Below are positions 41,406-49,245 of a stretch of 64,000 bases of DNA, in pieces. The stretch's first letter is position 1, and each line of letters begins with the position of its first letter. The position numbers and the translations under genes are program-made. Under the pieces are notes generated by a model. It ran no database searches, had not been told where the DNA came from, and saw only the letters and a list, made by a program, of their open reading frames with translations. The stretch is from Congzhengia minquanensis (GTDB lineage Bacteria; Bacillota; Clostridia; UBA1381; UBA9506): the NCBI RefSeq assembly GCF_014384785.1, contig NZ_JACRSU010000001.1, positions 868,001 through 932,000 on the forward strand. Reading direction: 5' to 3'.

Positions 41406-42474
41406 CTTCAAGGCTCCTTTTCCGATTTCTTAACCCATCCAGTTTGGACTGGAACGTAACATAATGCGGTAATTTCAAATGAGAGATAAAACCGTTCATT
41501 TCGAGGCAATCTCCATGCAGCAGCACAAATTCCATATCGCTCGTCGGGCTGTCCAGATCTAATGTCAGCGCACGGTCCAATACAGACATTGCAATCGCCT
41601 TGGTATCATTGCGGCCAATAACGCAGCCATATCCCACACCAATGCCCTCTTTTCCCGGGCGGGTACCCATCAGGCCCTCTACCTCAGTGATAAAAATGTC
41701 TCCGACATACCACCCTTCGCCTTCCTCCAGAGGATAATCAACGATAATCTCCAGACTGCCGTAGCGCAGTTCGCCAATCGTTGGATGCGACATTCCAAAT
41801 CCACGGATATCGCTATATGCCAATCCTGAAACAAAGCCCGTATCTGCGCGCGTCAGCGTTTGCAAAATCGCGCTGCGCGGCGCAGGCAGAGGAAGGTTTT
41901 CCATTGTAACGTCGCAGGGTTCTGTGTGGTCCTCCTCAACTTCTTCCAGCAGGCCCTCCTCACGCAAAAGATCCAGTACGCGCGGCGCTTGGTCTGAAAG
42001 CTCAGCCGGTTCAGCCTTTTGTGTTTTTTCTTCAAATTCTTTACACCATGCTTTTAGCTCCGCTTCCGCTTCATCCGCCAAATTGAAATTCAAAAGCCTA
42101 TGTACATAATCGTAGGTAGGACCGAGTATTTGTCCGCCGGGAATATCTTTAAAAGCAGAACTGATGCGACGGCGTATATGCATCTCTTCGCCGCGCACCG
42201 TCCGGGACGTATAGTTTCTCGAAAGTGTGCTTCGGTATGCACGCAATAAAAATACGGCTTCCTCCGGACTGCCCTCACACTGCTTGAGCGCCAGCGCAGC
42301 GTAATCCGGTGCATAAAAACCTGCTTCCGACATAATTCGGTCAATTAAAAGCCCCATGCGGTCCCGTATTACACCGATTTCGACCGGCATATCTCCAACA
42401 GAACGATATTCTTTCAGCAGCTCAATAGAAGCGTCAATTGCCTCCTGACCGCCGGTAACCGCTACATATCCCAT
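41389..42474 (-). CDS. phnI: C-P lyase core subunit PhnI
   Basis: 361 residues, full length (MGYVAVTGGQEAIDASIELL, then RRISSAFKDIPGGQILGPTY, LPAPRSAILQTLTRADTGFV). PhnI, with PhnG, PhnH and PhnL, attaches the phosphonate to C1 of ribose in place of adenine of ATP. ATG overlaps the phnH stop by 13 nt and phnJ begins before its stop, so translation is coupled. Confidence 0.93.
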   Translation of the reverse strand: MGYVAVTGGQEAIDASIELLKEYRSVGDMPVEIGVIRDRMGLLIDRIMSEAGFYAPDYAALALKQCEGSPEEAVFLLRAYRSTLSRNYTSRTVRGEEMHIRRRISSAFKDIPGGQILGPTYDYVHRLLNFNLADEAEAELKAWCKEFEEKTQKAEPAELSDQAPRVLDLLREEGLLEEVEEDHTEPCDVTMENLPLPAPRSAILQTLTRADTGFVSGLAYSDIRGFGMSHPTIGELRYGSLEIIVDYPLEEGEGWYVGDIFITEVEGLMGTRPGKEGIGVGYGCVIGRNDTKAIAMSVLDRALTLDLDSPTSDMEFVLLHGDCLEMNGFISHLKLPHYVTFQSKLDGLRNRKRSLEDGKND

Positions 42475-43067
42475 TTGCTAACCCCTCCTATTCTTGTTTT
42501 TCTGGGCACACCCATCAAATCTCCCTGTGGGGTGACAAAATAAAGTTCTAAGCCGCACGGAAACTCAAACTCCATTTTCTGACGTTCCTCAATCCACATC
42601 CGTCCTTCATCCGGCAGGGTAATTCGAATCGTTCCATCTATGCCTGGGCCGCTCAGTTCCCTCTCTTCTCCGCCTTCCAAACTATCTGTCATAACAAAAA
42701 CGGCCGCGCTTTTATGGGGTTCTGCCAGCGTTCCAATCTTGGCCTGAGACAAGATCTGACGGCAAACAGACAGGCTTGTACTTTCTTTCGGCATAAAGAT
42801 ATAGTCCGCTTCTGCCACTGTCCCAGGTTGCCCATAGCTCATTTCATGCAGTTTCTCCTGCAGCTGCGGCGCATCACACACAAAGAATTTCTTCCAGTTA
42901 TCCAACAGGGTAAGACCAGCCGCTATTAAAGGAGCATTTTTTTCTCCTATCTTTTCTGCATTTTCTGAAATAGAAAAAATTTTTCCTGGCCGGGCCAGCG
43001 CATTCATTAACGCTTTAAAAACCTGCTGGCAGTCAAACACCATGTCAAATTGGTTTTCTGTTATCAT
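42462..43067 (-). CDS. phnH: C-P lyase core subunit PhnH
   Basis: 201 residues matching PhnH (FDCQQVFKALMNALARPGKI, then ADYIFMPKE and GPGIDGTIRITLP). It is part of the PhnGHIJ core complex. GGGAGGAA lies 7 nt before the ATG. Confidence 0.92.
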   Translation of the reverse strand: MITENQFDMVFDCQQVFKALMNALARPGKIFSISENAEKIGEKNAPLIAAGLTLLDNWKKFFVCDAPQLQEKLHEMSYGQPGTVAEADYIFMPKESTSLSVCRQILSQAKIGTLAEPHKSAAVFVMTDSLEGGEERELSGPGIDGTIRITLPDEGRMWIEERQKMEFEFPCGLELYFVTPQGDLMGVPRKTRIGGVSKWDM

Positions 43068-43093
43068 ATTAGGTTTCCTCCCATGTTTTTCAG

Positions 43094-43522
43094 TTAATAA
43101 TCCACGTCAAGCGTGTTAAATTGAACCTTGGAAGCGGCATGTTTTTGAATCTCCCGTACCTGCTTTTCAGCAATCACCTGTTCCTCGGCCTTGAGTGCTT
43201 CCAGTACTTTTGCTCTCTCAGGCAGGTCCGTTTTACATACTGCATCCAATACGGCAGCGCAAAGGACTTTTTGCGTATCATCACCCGCCATAAGCGCAAA
43301 TCCTTTTTTCCCTTCCAGCTCAACCAATGCTTCACAGGCCAGCATCTCACCCAGATAAAATTCCGCTTTTGCCACGGTTTCCTGCATACGAACCATTACC
43401 AAAGTCTTGGAAGGCTTCCGGATTACGGTAACAGGATACCGCTGCATAATCGGCTCCGCCAAAGACGCAATGGTTTCCTTGGAACATTTTCCTAAAATTT
43501 TTGACAGTCTTATCGTTTCCAT
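43094..43522 (-). CDS. phnG: C-P lyase core subunit PhnG
   Basis: 142 residues from the ATG at 43522; AGGAGG is 12 nt upstream, rather far. Marks: PIMQRYPVTVIRKPSKTLVM, KAEFYLGEMLACEALVEL and GFALMAGDD. Small core subunit and first lyase gene after the permeases. Confidence 0.9.
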   Translation of the reverse strand: METIRLSKILGKCSKETIASLAEPIMQRYPVTVIRKPSKTLVMVRMQETVAKAEFYLGEMLACEALVELEGKKGFALMAGDDTQKVLCAAVLDAVCKTDLPERAKVLEALKAEEQVIAEKQVREIQKHAASKVQFNTLDVDY

Positions 43523-43538
43523 GAAAAATTTGATCCTC

Positions 43539-44423
43539 CTATTTAATTTTTCCATTTCTCTCCTTTACAGCAGTAAAGGCCAACTCCATGATGTACGTAA
43601 ATGCCAGCACTATGACAATTGCAACAACCGCCTGTCCATACGCATATCGCGTCATGCAGTTGGAAATAACATAACCAATTCCGCCTGCGCCTACCGTACC
43701 CAGCACGGCAGAAGCGCCAAAGTTATTTTCAAAGCTGATTGACGTCCATGCCAGTATGCTGGTAAATGCCGACGGAAGCACCGCGCTGAAGAAAACCTTA
43801 ATTCGTCCTGCACCCATTGCGTGCAATGCCTCCAAGGTTTCTTCCGGTACTTCCTCAAAACATTGCGCAAACGAACGCGCAAAAAATGATGTGCTGAAAA
43901 TGCAGATGCCGATAATACCGGCCGAAGGACCAAATCCCACGCAGATCAGCACCAGCAAAACCCAGATAATAGAAGGAATGGCTCTTAGAAAAGTTAAAAC
44001 AGCAGAAAGAATTACAGACAGCCACCGAAATGGAGCAAGATTTTTTGCCAAAAATACAGCCAGAAACATCCCGCCAACCATGCTATACACCGTAGCTAAA
44101 ATCGTAACGCCAATCGATTCCAGTAAAGATGTCAGCGTGATTTGCAGCGCGCTAAAATCAATTTTTGCAAGTTTGCCTACCGCTTCCGGAATGTGCATTA
44201 CGCCGTCCCACAACTGTGCCCAGTCAAGATTCATAATAAACAGCGATGCAACACCCAATATTGCGAAAATAATTAAAAAATATTTTAAAGTCCTGTCGCG
44301 CATTGGGTCTTTGGTGCGAATATGGCCTTTTTTATCCCGAAGCAGCCCGTCTTCCTCGCGGCAGGCCGCCGAAGATGGCGGTGCCACCCCTCGTTGTTTT
44401 AGAACTCCAGTCATCTCCGTCAT
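43539..44423 (-). CDS. phnE: Phosphonate ABC transporter permease PhnE (second)
   Basis: 294 residues. A polar N-terminus (about 45 residues) is followed by six hydrophobic helices with the inner-membrane permease EAA-type loop ETLEALHAMGAGRIKVFFSAV. FLRAIPSIIWVLLVLICVGFG and GAGGIGYVISNCMTRYAYGQ are typical of PhnE. Together with the neighbouring permease and PhnC it forms the import channel. Its start overlaps the first phnE by 4 nt. Confidence 0.9.
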   Translation of the reverse strand: MTEMTGVLKQRGVAPPSSAACREEDGLLRDKKGHIRTKDPMRDRTLKYFLIIFAILGVASLFIMNLDWAQLWDGVMHIPEAVGKLAKIDFSALQITLTSLLESIGVTILATVYSMVGGMFLAVFLAKNLAPFRWLSVILSAVLTFLRAIPSIIWVLLVLICVGFGPSAGIIGICIFSTSFFARSFAQCFEEVPEETLEALHAMGAGRIKVFFSAVLPSAFTSILAWTSISFENNFGASAVLGTVGAGGIGYVISNCMTRYAYGQAVVAIVIVLAFTYIMELAFTAVKERNGKIK

Positions 44424-45220
44424 GCAAGTACCTTCTTTCTCAAATAGTTCGTCAGCATATCAACTAAAATAACAACTGCTGCAATCAGCAAGATTACGCC
44501 CATTGCAGAGTGATATCGAAACTGTTTGATATACCCCATCATAATCAGTCCAATTCCGCCGCCGCCAACCGCGCCGACCAGCGTGGAAGAACGGATATTT
44601 ACTTCAAGGGAATAGAGCAGCCACGATATAAATCCCGGCAAAGAACCTGGAATAATCACCTGTGTGATAACAGAAAGCCGGCATGCCCCCACAGACTGCA
44701 ACGCCTCCAGGCTCTCGTTCCCAACTTCGTCAATCGTTTCGATAAAAGACCGAATCAGAAAACCGCAGGTTGTAATAAAAAGCGCAAGCACACCGACTAC
44801 ATTTCCGATTCCAAATGCCATGATCAAAATAAAGGTCCAGATCATGCTGGGGATATTCCGCTGTATGGATGCCAAAAAACGGATTATTTTTTTCATGCCT
44901 TTCCATGGCGCGGTCGTATTGGAACCTAAAAAAGCAAGTATCAAAGATATAATTGCCGAAAATAAGCTTGCTGCGATTGCCATACAAATGGTTTGCAGCA
45001 GCCCCTGTGCGATTGTGCTGAAATCGCTGATTTTCGGCGGAAGCAAATCTTTAAAAATAAACAGCCAAAAATTTTCCATTTTGATTAAAAATTCAAAAGG
45101 CTGATACTGTGTCTGTATTGTGGCGGCCAAAAACAGAATTGTAACCGCCAAAAAGGCAGCCAGCGTTGCCCGCTTCTCTTTTTTAGGAACGAGGGCAATC
45201 TTTTCCTGCTTCTTATGCAT
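44420..45220 (-). CDS. phnE: Phosphonate ABC transporter permease PhnE (first)
   Basis: 266 residues from the ATG at 45220, which overlaps the phnC stop. Six helices; EAA-type loop ESLEALQSVGACRLSVITQV; IQRNIPSMIWTFILIMAFGIG and GGGGIGLIMMGYIKQFRYHS. It is a paralogue of the second permease; two-permease phosphonate importers are common. Confidence 0.9.
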   Translation of the reverse strand: MHKKQEKIALVPKKEKRATLAAFLAVTILFLAATIQTQYQPFEFLIKMENFWLFIFKDLLPPKISDFSTIAQGLLQTICMAIAASLFSAIISLILAFLGSNTTAPWKGMKKIIRFLASIQRNIPSMIWTFILIMAFGIGNVVGVLALFITTCGFLIRSFIETIDEVGNESLEALQSVGACRLSVITQVIIPGSLPGFISWLLYSLEVNIRSSTLVGAVGGGGIGLIMMGYIKQFRYHSAMGVILLIAAVVILVDMLTNYLRKKVLA

Positions 45221-46007
45221 GCAAGGCCACCCCTTCCTCCAGTCCAATGGTAAGCTTATCAATTGGCGCATCATAAATGGTTTCAATCATGGAGGCTGTC
45301 AATTTATCGGGGACATCATCGAATACAATGCGTCCCTGATGAATCCCTATAATTCGGTCGGCATATGCCATTGCAACATCCACTTGATGCAGATTGACAA
45401 TGCATGCAATGTTTCTTGTTTTCGCCATTTCTTGAATTTGGTTCATAATGACGCGGGAAGAACTGGGGTCTAACGACGCAATTGGTTCATCGCAGAGAAG
45501 AAGCGTCGGGTCCTGCATCAGGGCGCGTGCAATGCCCACTCTTTGCTTCTGTCCGCCGGAAAGCTCCCCGGCTTTTTTATAAATCATATCTTTTAAACCA
45601 ATCATATTTAAAAGCTGTACGGCTTTGTGCTTGTCTTCCTCCGAATAACGTCCCATCACCGCATTCGGCGCAGACATATATCCCAGGCGGCCGTGCAGAA
45701 CATTTTGAAATACAGATAAACGGTATACCAAATTAAATGATTGAAAAATCATTCCAATTTTCCGCCGTGCCGTCTTTAGCTCCTTTTCCTTTTGGAGCTT
45801 GGCCATATCCTGTCCGTCAAAAAGAATGCTGCCGCCGGTCGGTTCAATCATGCGGTTGATACAACGCAAAACCGTGGATTTTCCCGCGCCTGACGGTCCG
45901 ATAATTGCAACTACCTCACCGGCATCTACATGAAAGCTCACATCTTCAACCGCTTTTGTCTGCCCATAATATTTTTTTAAATGCACAAGTTCCAGTATAT
46001 GTTCCAT
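45213..46007 (-). CDS. phnC: Phosphonate ABC transporter ATP-binding protein PhnC
   Basis: 264 residues from the ATG at 46007 (AAAGGA upstream; a TTG at 46016 is in frame). Walker A GPSGAGKST, signature LSGGQKQRVGIARAL, Walker B TLLLCDEPIASLDP. Powers phosphonate import with the two PhnE and PhnD. Confidence 0.93.
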   Translation of the reverse strand: MEHILELVHLKKYYGQTKAVEDVSFHVDAGEVVAIIGPSGAGKSTVLRCINRMIEPTGGSILFDGQDMAKLQKEKELKTARRKIGMIFQSFNLVYRLSVFQNVLHGRLGYMSAPNAVMGRYSEEDKHKAVQLLNMIGLKDMIYKKAGELSGGQKQRVGIARALMQDPTLLLCDEPIASLDPSSSRVIMNQIQEMAKTRNIACIVNLHQVDVAMAYADRIIGIHQGRIVFDDVPDKLTASMIETIYDAPIDKLTIGLEEGVALHA

Positions 46008-46033
46008 TCTTTGCAATCCTTTCCTTTTGGTGC

Positions 46034-46969
46034 TTAATCGTTGAGTTTGTATTTCTCTTTCAGGCTTTGCAGGTAATCGTAATCACTGTCTTTTATTTCG
46101 ATGAAGCGTTCCGGCTCTTTCCCTGCTTCGTCATTGAAAAACTCTGCGTCATCATAACTGAACAAAAATGCTTTTACCTTATCCTTAAATTCCTGTGGTA
46201 AATCCTTTTTAATCGCAATCGGATCACTGGGAATCACAGGGGATTCATAAATAATTTTCAAATCTTCAGCTTTGATGTTTCCAGCCGCAATCTGATTTTC
46301 CAGGGTAGTGGAAGCAACGGCCGCAGCGTCTACATTTCCTTGGGCAACCGCCTGCATCGCGCCGGGATGGGTGCCTGCATACATCGCAGACTTAAAGAAT
46401 TTTCCATCTGTGTGCAGGTCATCAAACGTCAGGTTAAGTTCCGGCATAGCAGTTAATATCTCATCCGTTGGAATGATATTGCCCGAGGTGGATTCCGGAT
46501 CTACAAACGCAAAGGTCTTTCCCTGTAAATCCTTCAGCGTTTCAATATCGCTGTCTGCCCTTACCACAATTTGAGAAGTGTACCCGCTTACCCCATCTTT
46601 CGTACCGCGTACTGCTATTGCTTCCGCACCGGCTCTTTCCCTTGCTGTTACATAGGAAAACGGACCGTATTCTGCCATCTGCGCATTTCCTGTGCGCATC
46701 GCTTCTACCGCTGCGCTGTAATCTGTCGCACGGTAGACCGTGCAGGGAATCCCAAGCGCCGCAGTCATATCTGCTGCCAAATTGTCTTCAAGTTTAACGC
46801 TCTTTTCTGAATCTTCACCCGGTATCATTACCATTACAAACTTGTCCAGGCCATAGTTATTCTCGCCGGAAGGATTCACGTTAGCCGTCTTTTGAGAAGT
46901 GCAGCCCGCCGTCATCATCACGGCCAGTATAAACACCAGTCCTGCCGCCATCATTTTTCTTGCTCTCAT
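46034..46969 (-). CDS. phnD: Phosphonate-binding lipoprotein PhnD
   Basis: 311 residues from the ATG at 46969 (GAGGAA 8 nt upstream). Lipoprotein signal with lipobox TAGC. The mature protein is a type 2 periplasmic-binding fold: GNAQMAEYGPFSYVTARERA, FVDPESTSGNIIPT, and FKSAMYAGTHPGAMQAVAQG, typical of PhnD. First gene of the leftward operon, placed after a -10 box and a repeat resembling a Pho box. Confidence 0.93.
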   Translation of the reverse strand: MRARKMMAAGLVFILAVMMTAGCTSQKTANVNPSGENNYGLDKFVMVMIPGEDSEKSVKLEDNLAADMTAALGIPCTVYRATDYSAAVEAMRTGNAQMAEYGPFSYVTARERAGAEAIAVRGTKDGVSGYTSQIVVRADSDIETLKDLQGKTFAFVDPESTSGNIIPTDEILTAMPELNLTFDDLHTDGKFFKSAMYAGTHPGAMQAVAQGNVDAAAVASTTLENQIAAGNIKAEDLKIIYESPVIPSDPIAIKKDLPQEFKDKVKAFLFSYDDAEFFNDEAGKEPERFIEIKDSDYDYLQSLKEKYKLND

Positions 46970-47032
46970 ACTTAATTTTCCTCGCTTTCTCATAATGTTC
47001 CAATTTTACTTTTTATAAGATTCTGCTTTTTC

Positions 47033-47099
47033 ATTATATAGCACCTGCAATTTATTCGAAACCATGGCCGGGTAAAACCTTCGTAAAACTTATGTTACA
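47033..47099 (-). promoter_or_regulatory. phn operon promoter with candidate PhoP boxes
   Basis: On the minus strand TATAAT at 47033-47038, and no good -35 box (TTTCGA at the right place). Upstream are three hexamers in strict 11-bp steps: TGTAAC (47094-47099), TTTTAC (47083-47088) and TTTTAC (47072-47077). Direct TT(A/T)ACA-like hexamers with 5-bp gaps upstream of a weak -35 are the form of Gram-positive PhoP boxes, so phosphate starvation probably induces the operon. Confidence 0.55.
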
Positions 47100-47171
47100 A
47101 AGCGGCCACTTTTGTAAAATTTATTCAAACAAAGCCTCAAACAATTACGGAGAAAAAGCCGTATTACCGCA

Positions 47172-47214
47172 ATAAAAAAAAACACGTCTATGGCAATAAA
47201 ACCTCAGACGTGCT
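47172..47214 (-). terminator. Intrinsic terminator
   Basis: Minus strand GCACGTCT pairs with AGACGTG, followed by nine T. It closes the small minus-strand gene at 47217-47408. Confidence 0.75.
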
Positions 47215-47216
47215 TT

Positions 47217-47408
47217 TCATTCTATTTTGCTATTCTTCATGCTACGCTTTTCTTTCTGCTGCTTTGCAAGCCCGATTGTCTCCACAAAGCAATTAAGGGT
47301 CTGCTCTTTCGTAAGTACACCCGCCTGATAAAGCGTAAAAATCGTATATACATCATCATTTGCAACCAGGCCGTAAATTATGTCGTACTCCTTTTCTGTC
47401 ACTCTCAC
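47217..47408 (-). CDS. Small protein of unknown function beside an integrase remnant
   Basis: 63 residues from a GTG at 47408 (alternative GTG at 47402): EKEYDIIYGLVANDDVYTIF, then a Gln/Lys-rich C-terminus. Soluble, helical. No family recognised. A terminator directly after the stop supports real transcription. Its start lies across the junction with the truncated integrase on the other strand, so it may itself be part of the mobile element remnant. Confidence 0.4.
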   Translation of the reverse strand: MRVTEKEYDIIYGLVANDDVYTIFTLYQAGVLTKEQTLNCFVETIGLAKQQKEKRSMKNSKIE

Positions 47409-47558
47409 GCTTCGTTATTGGCAAACGAGGGAATTAACATTCCGGAAACTGCCCGCCGTCTGGGACATTCAAACATTGAAATCATATGGAACACATATTC
47501 CCATCTGTATCCCCGCGAAGAAGCACGAGCGGCTGCTGTTTTAAACAAAATCATGTAA
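47400..47558 (+). pseudogene. C-terminal remnant of a tyrosine recombinase/integrase
   Basis: 53 codons matching only the end of a phage-type integrase: HSHASLLANEGINIPETARR, LGHSNIEIIWNTYSHLYP. The second half of the RxxH motif, the GH of LGHS and the nucleophile Tyr (in NTYSHLYP) can be seen, but the rest of the catalytic domain and the N-terminus are missing. It lies between the phn promoter and the tRNA cluster, so it marks an old integration at the tRNA locus. Confidence 0.8.
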
Positions 47559-47570
47559 AAAACGTGTATA

Positions 47571-47602
47571 AATAAAAACAAACCGCTTCATAAAGCGGTT
47601 TG
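47571..47602 (-). terminator. Intrinsic terminator
   Basis: AACCGCTT and AAGCGGTT pair around TATG on the minus strand, followed by TGTTTTTATTT. It is the second terminator downstream of the tRNA genes. Confidence 0.65.
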
Positions 47603-47776
47603 TCAATATTATGGGAAGAGTGAACAATTTAGATATATTTTGCGCCGCAGACGCACTCGCAAAAAGGTGGCAGCGACCGCGAGCCGTCGCGAGGGCGTTT
47701 ACAACCGAGCAGGCGAGCCGAGCGTGCCTTTTTGCGAAAGAGGAGACGCAGCAGAATGAGCGCACGGTGACTTTTG
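47603..47776 (-). other. GC-rich structured element between two terminators
   Basis: About 175 bases with an inverted repeat TCGCAAAAAGG (about 47658-47668) against CCTTTTTGCGA (about 47729-47739), and GCGAGCC units in the loop. Open frames crossing it have no ribosome site and run into tRNA genes. It may be a dispersed repeat or a noncoding RNA; I recognise no family. Confidence 0.4.
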
Positions 47777-47815
47777 TAAAAAAGTCGCCGCAAGCGATAT
47801 GACACTTGCGGCGAC
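47777..47815 (-). terminator. Intrinsic terminator of the tRNA operon
   Basis: Minus strand GTCGCCGCAAG pairs perfectly with CTTGCGGCGAC around a 10-nt loop and is followed by six T. Confidence 0.92.
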
Positions 47816-47816
47816 G

Positions 47817-47901
47817 TGGTGGAAGAGGATGGATTCGAACCATCGAAGCTGAAAGCAACAGATTTACAGTCTGCCCCCTTTGGCCACTCGGGAACTCTTC
47901 C
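47817..47901 (-). tRNA. tRNA-Tyr (anticodon GTA)
   Basis: 85 nt with encoded CCA. Acceptor GGAAGAG pairs with CTCTTCC; anticodon loop CTGTAAA holds GTA; long variable arm as in tRNA-Tyr; T loop GGTTCGAATCC. Last gene of a three-tRNA operon. Confidence 0.96.
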
Positions 47902-47933
47902 ATATAGAATTGTCATAAAAAGCAGTGAAATCG

Positions 47934-48009
47934 TGGAGCTGGCGATGGGACTCGAACCCGCGACCTGCTGATTACAAATCAGCTGCTCTACCAACTGAGC
48001 TACGCCAGC
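47934..48009 (-). tRNA. tRNA-Thr (anticodon TGT)
   Basis: 76 nt with encoded CCA. Acceptor GCTGGCG pairs with CGCCAGC; anticodon loop TTTGTAA holds TGT; T loop GGTTCGAGTCC. Confidence 0.96.
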
Positions 48010-48015
48010 GCATAA

Positions 48016-48092
48016 TGGTCGGGGTTGAGGGATTTGAACCCCCGGCCCCATGGTCCCAAACCATGTGCGCTACCAAACTGCGCTAAACCCCG
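48016..48092 (-). tRNA. tRNA-Pro (anticodon TGG)
   Basis: 77 nt with encoded CCA. Acceptor CGGGGTT pairs with AACCCCG; anticodon loop TTTGGGA holds TGG; T loop GGTTCAAATCC. Confidence 0.96.
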
Positions 48093-48113
48093 TCCTATTG
48101 ACGGCACTTGTTC

Positions 48114-48142
48114 AGTATAACACTTTTTTAAATCCAGTGCAA
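48114..48142 (-). promoter_or_regulatory. Sigma-A promoter of the tRNA operon
   Basis: Minus strand TTGCAC (48137-48142), 17-nt spacer, TATACT (48114-48119), about 20 nt before tRNA-Pro. Confidence 0.8.
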
Positions 48143-48222
48143 ACCGAAAAACAGGGTATTTTTCACTATTTTGTCAAATTAAATTTTGTTTTCTTTAAAT
48201 TTCTCGCTGTAAATGCTAAAAT

Positions 48223-49245
48223 CTATTGTTTTCTCAAAATTGATTTTACAATTCCCAAAATTAAAACCAAACCGCAAACCCCAAAAGCGGAATACATGGT
48301 CTTCACCAAAACGTCAAAGGGCACAAACGAGGCGGCAAAAGCTGCGGCACAGAGAACAGCTGCATATTTTCCGGTGAATTTCGGTTTCACCCGCGCCAGC
48401 ACCGAAACACCGGAAGAAGCGGCGGTGGTGAGCATGGCACAGTAAAGCAAGCCGGCGCAGGCCAGCTTCAGTTTTGGATGCATAGCGCAAATCAGCGCAA
48501 AAAAGGGGAGCTGTTCGGTGTGAAACGCAGGAAACAGTGTTAAAACCAAAGACAGCAGCACAAGGGGCACAGCCACCAAAATGCCGCCCAAAGCGCCGCC
48601 CAGCCCCGCCTGGCGCTTCGACTTTGCAATGGCCGCGCTGGGCGCCAAAACCGCCGCGGCAGACACCAAGTTATAGCTTAAATAAAGCGCGCCGGAAAAA
48701 GCGGCCTTATGCGGCCTTCCCTGCTCCAAAAGGGAAAAATCCACGTCTGTGCGGGTCAGCACCACACAGCACAGCGCCACCACGCCCAAAAACATAAACG
48801 GCGTAATCACCGCGTTAAACCGCGCCAGGCCGCCCACTCTGTTTTTAATAATTTTATAGCAAATTACCAGAGAAAACAAAGAGCCAATCATGGGCCGAAG
48901 CGAGAACTGTTCTTTAAATAGTGTTCCGCAGCCGGCAATCATTATGCAGAAAGATACTACCAAAAACGCCATGCAAATGAAATGCAAAAGGCCGGACACC
49001 GCTTTTGGAAACAGAAAACCGAAATATTCTTTTGCGCTGTTTAACCCAAATTCTTTGGCTTTGGAACAAACCGCATATCCGAAAAAAGAAAACAGAAAAC
49101 CGACAAAAACCGACAGAACCACGCCCCACAAAAAATGGGACGAAAAGAAGCTTACAATCTCCTGTCCGGAGGCAAAACCCGCGCCGAAAACCGTGCCGCA
49201 ATAAATTAGTGCAATGGATAAAATATGTATCATACTTTTTATCAA
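48223..49245 (-). CDS. YkvI family membrane protein, putative transporter
   Basis: 340 residues with about 10 hydrophobic helices. The start ALIYCGTVFGAGFASGQEIV is characteristic of the YkvI family, related to LeuT-fold transporters. Later TTAASSGVSVLARVKPKF lies between helices. The substrate is unknown. It reads leftward toward the tRNA operon and no terminator is obvious at its end. The upstream region holds DnaA-box-like repeats. Confidence 0.82.
   Translation of the reverse strand: MIKSMIHILSIALIYCGTVFGAGFASGQEIVSFFSSHFLWGVVLSVFVGFLFSFFGYAVCSKAKEFGLNSAKEYFGFLFPKAVSGLLHFICMAFLVVSFCIMIAGCGTLFKEQFSLRPMIGSLFSLVICYKIIKNRVGGLARFNAVITPFMFLGVVALCCVVLTRTDVDFSLLEQGRPHKAAFSGALYLSYNLVSAAAVLAPSAAIAKSKRQAGLGGALGGILVAVPLVLLSLVLTLFPAFHTEQLPFFALICAMHPKLKLACAGLLYCAMLTTAASSGVSVLARVKPKFTGKYAAVLCAAAFAASFVPFDVLVKTMYSAFGVCGLVLILGIVKSILRKQ

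Noticed and set aside
47190..47399. N-terminal 70 codons of the frame that ends in the integrase remnant
   Set aside because: This part is the antisense of the small gene at 47217-47408 and of a terminator; only the portion from 47400 resembles an integrase.
47541..48051. Two minus-strand open frames of 120 and 140 codons across the tRNA cluster
   Set aside because: They read through tRNA-Tyr, tRNA-Thr and tRNA-Pro and the terminator; such frames are artefacts of tRNA sequence.
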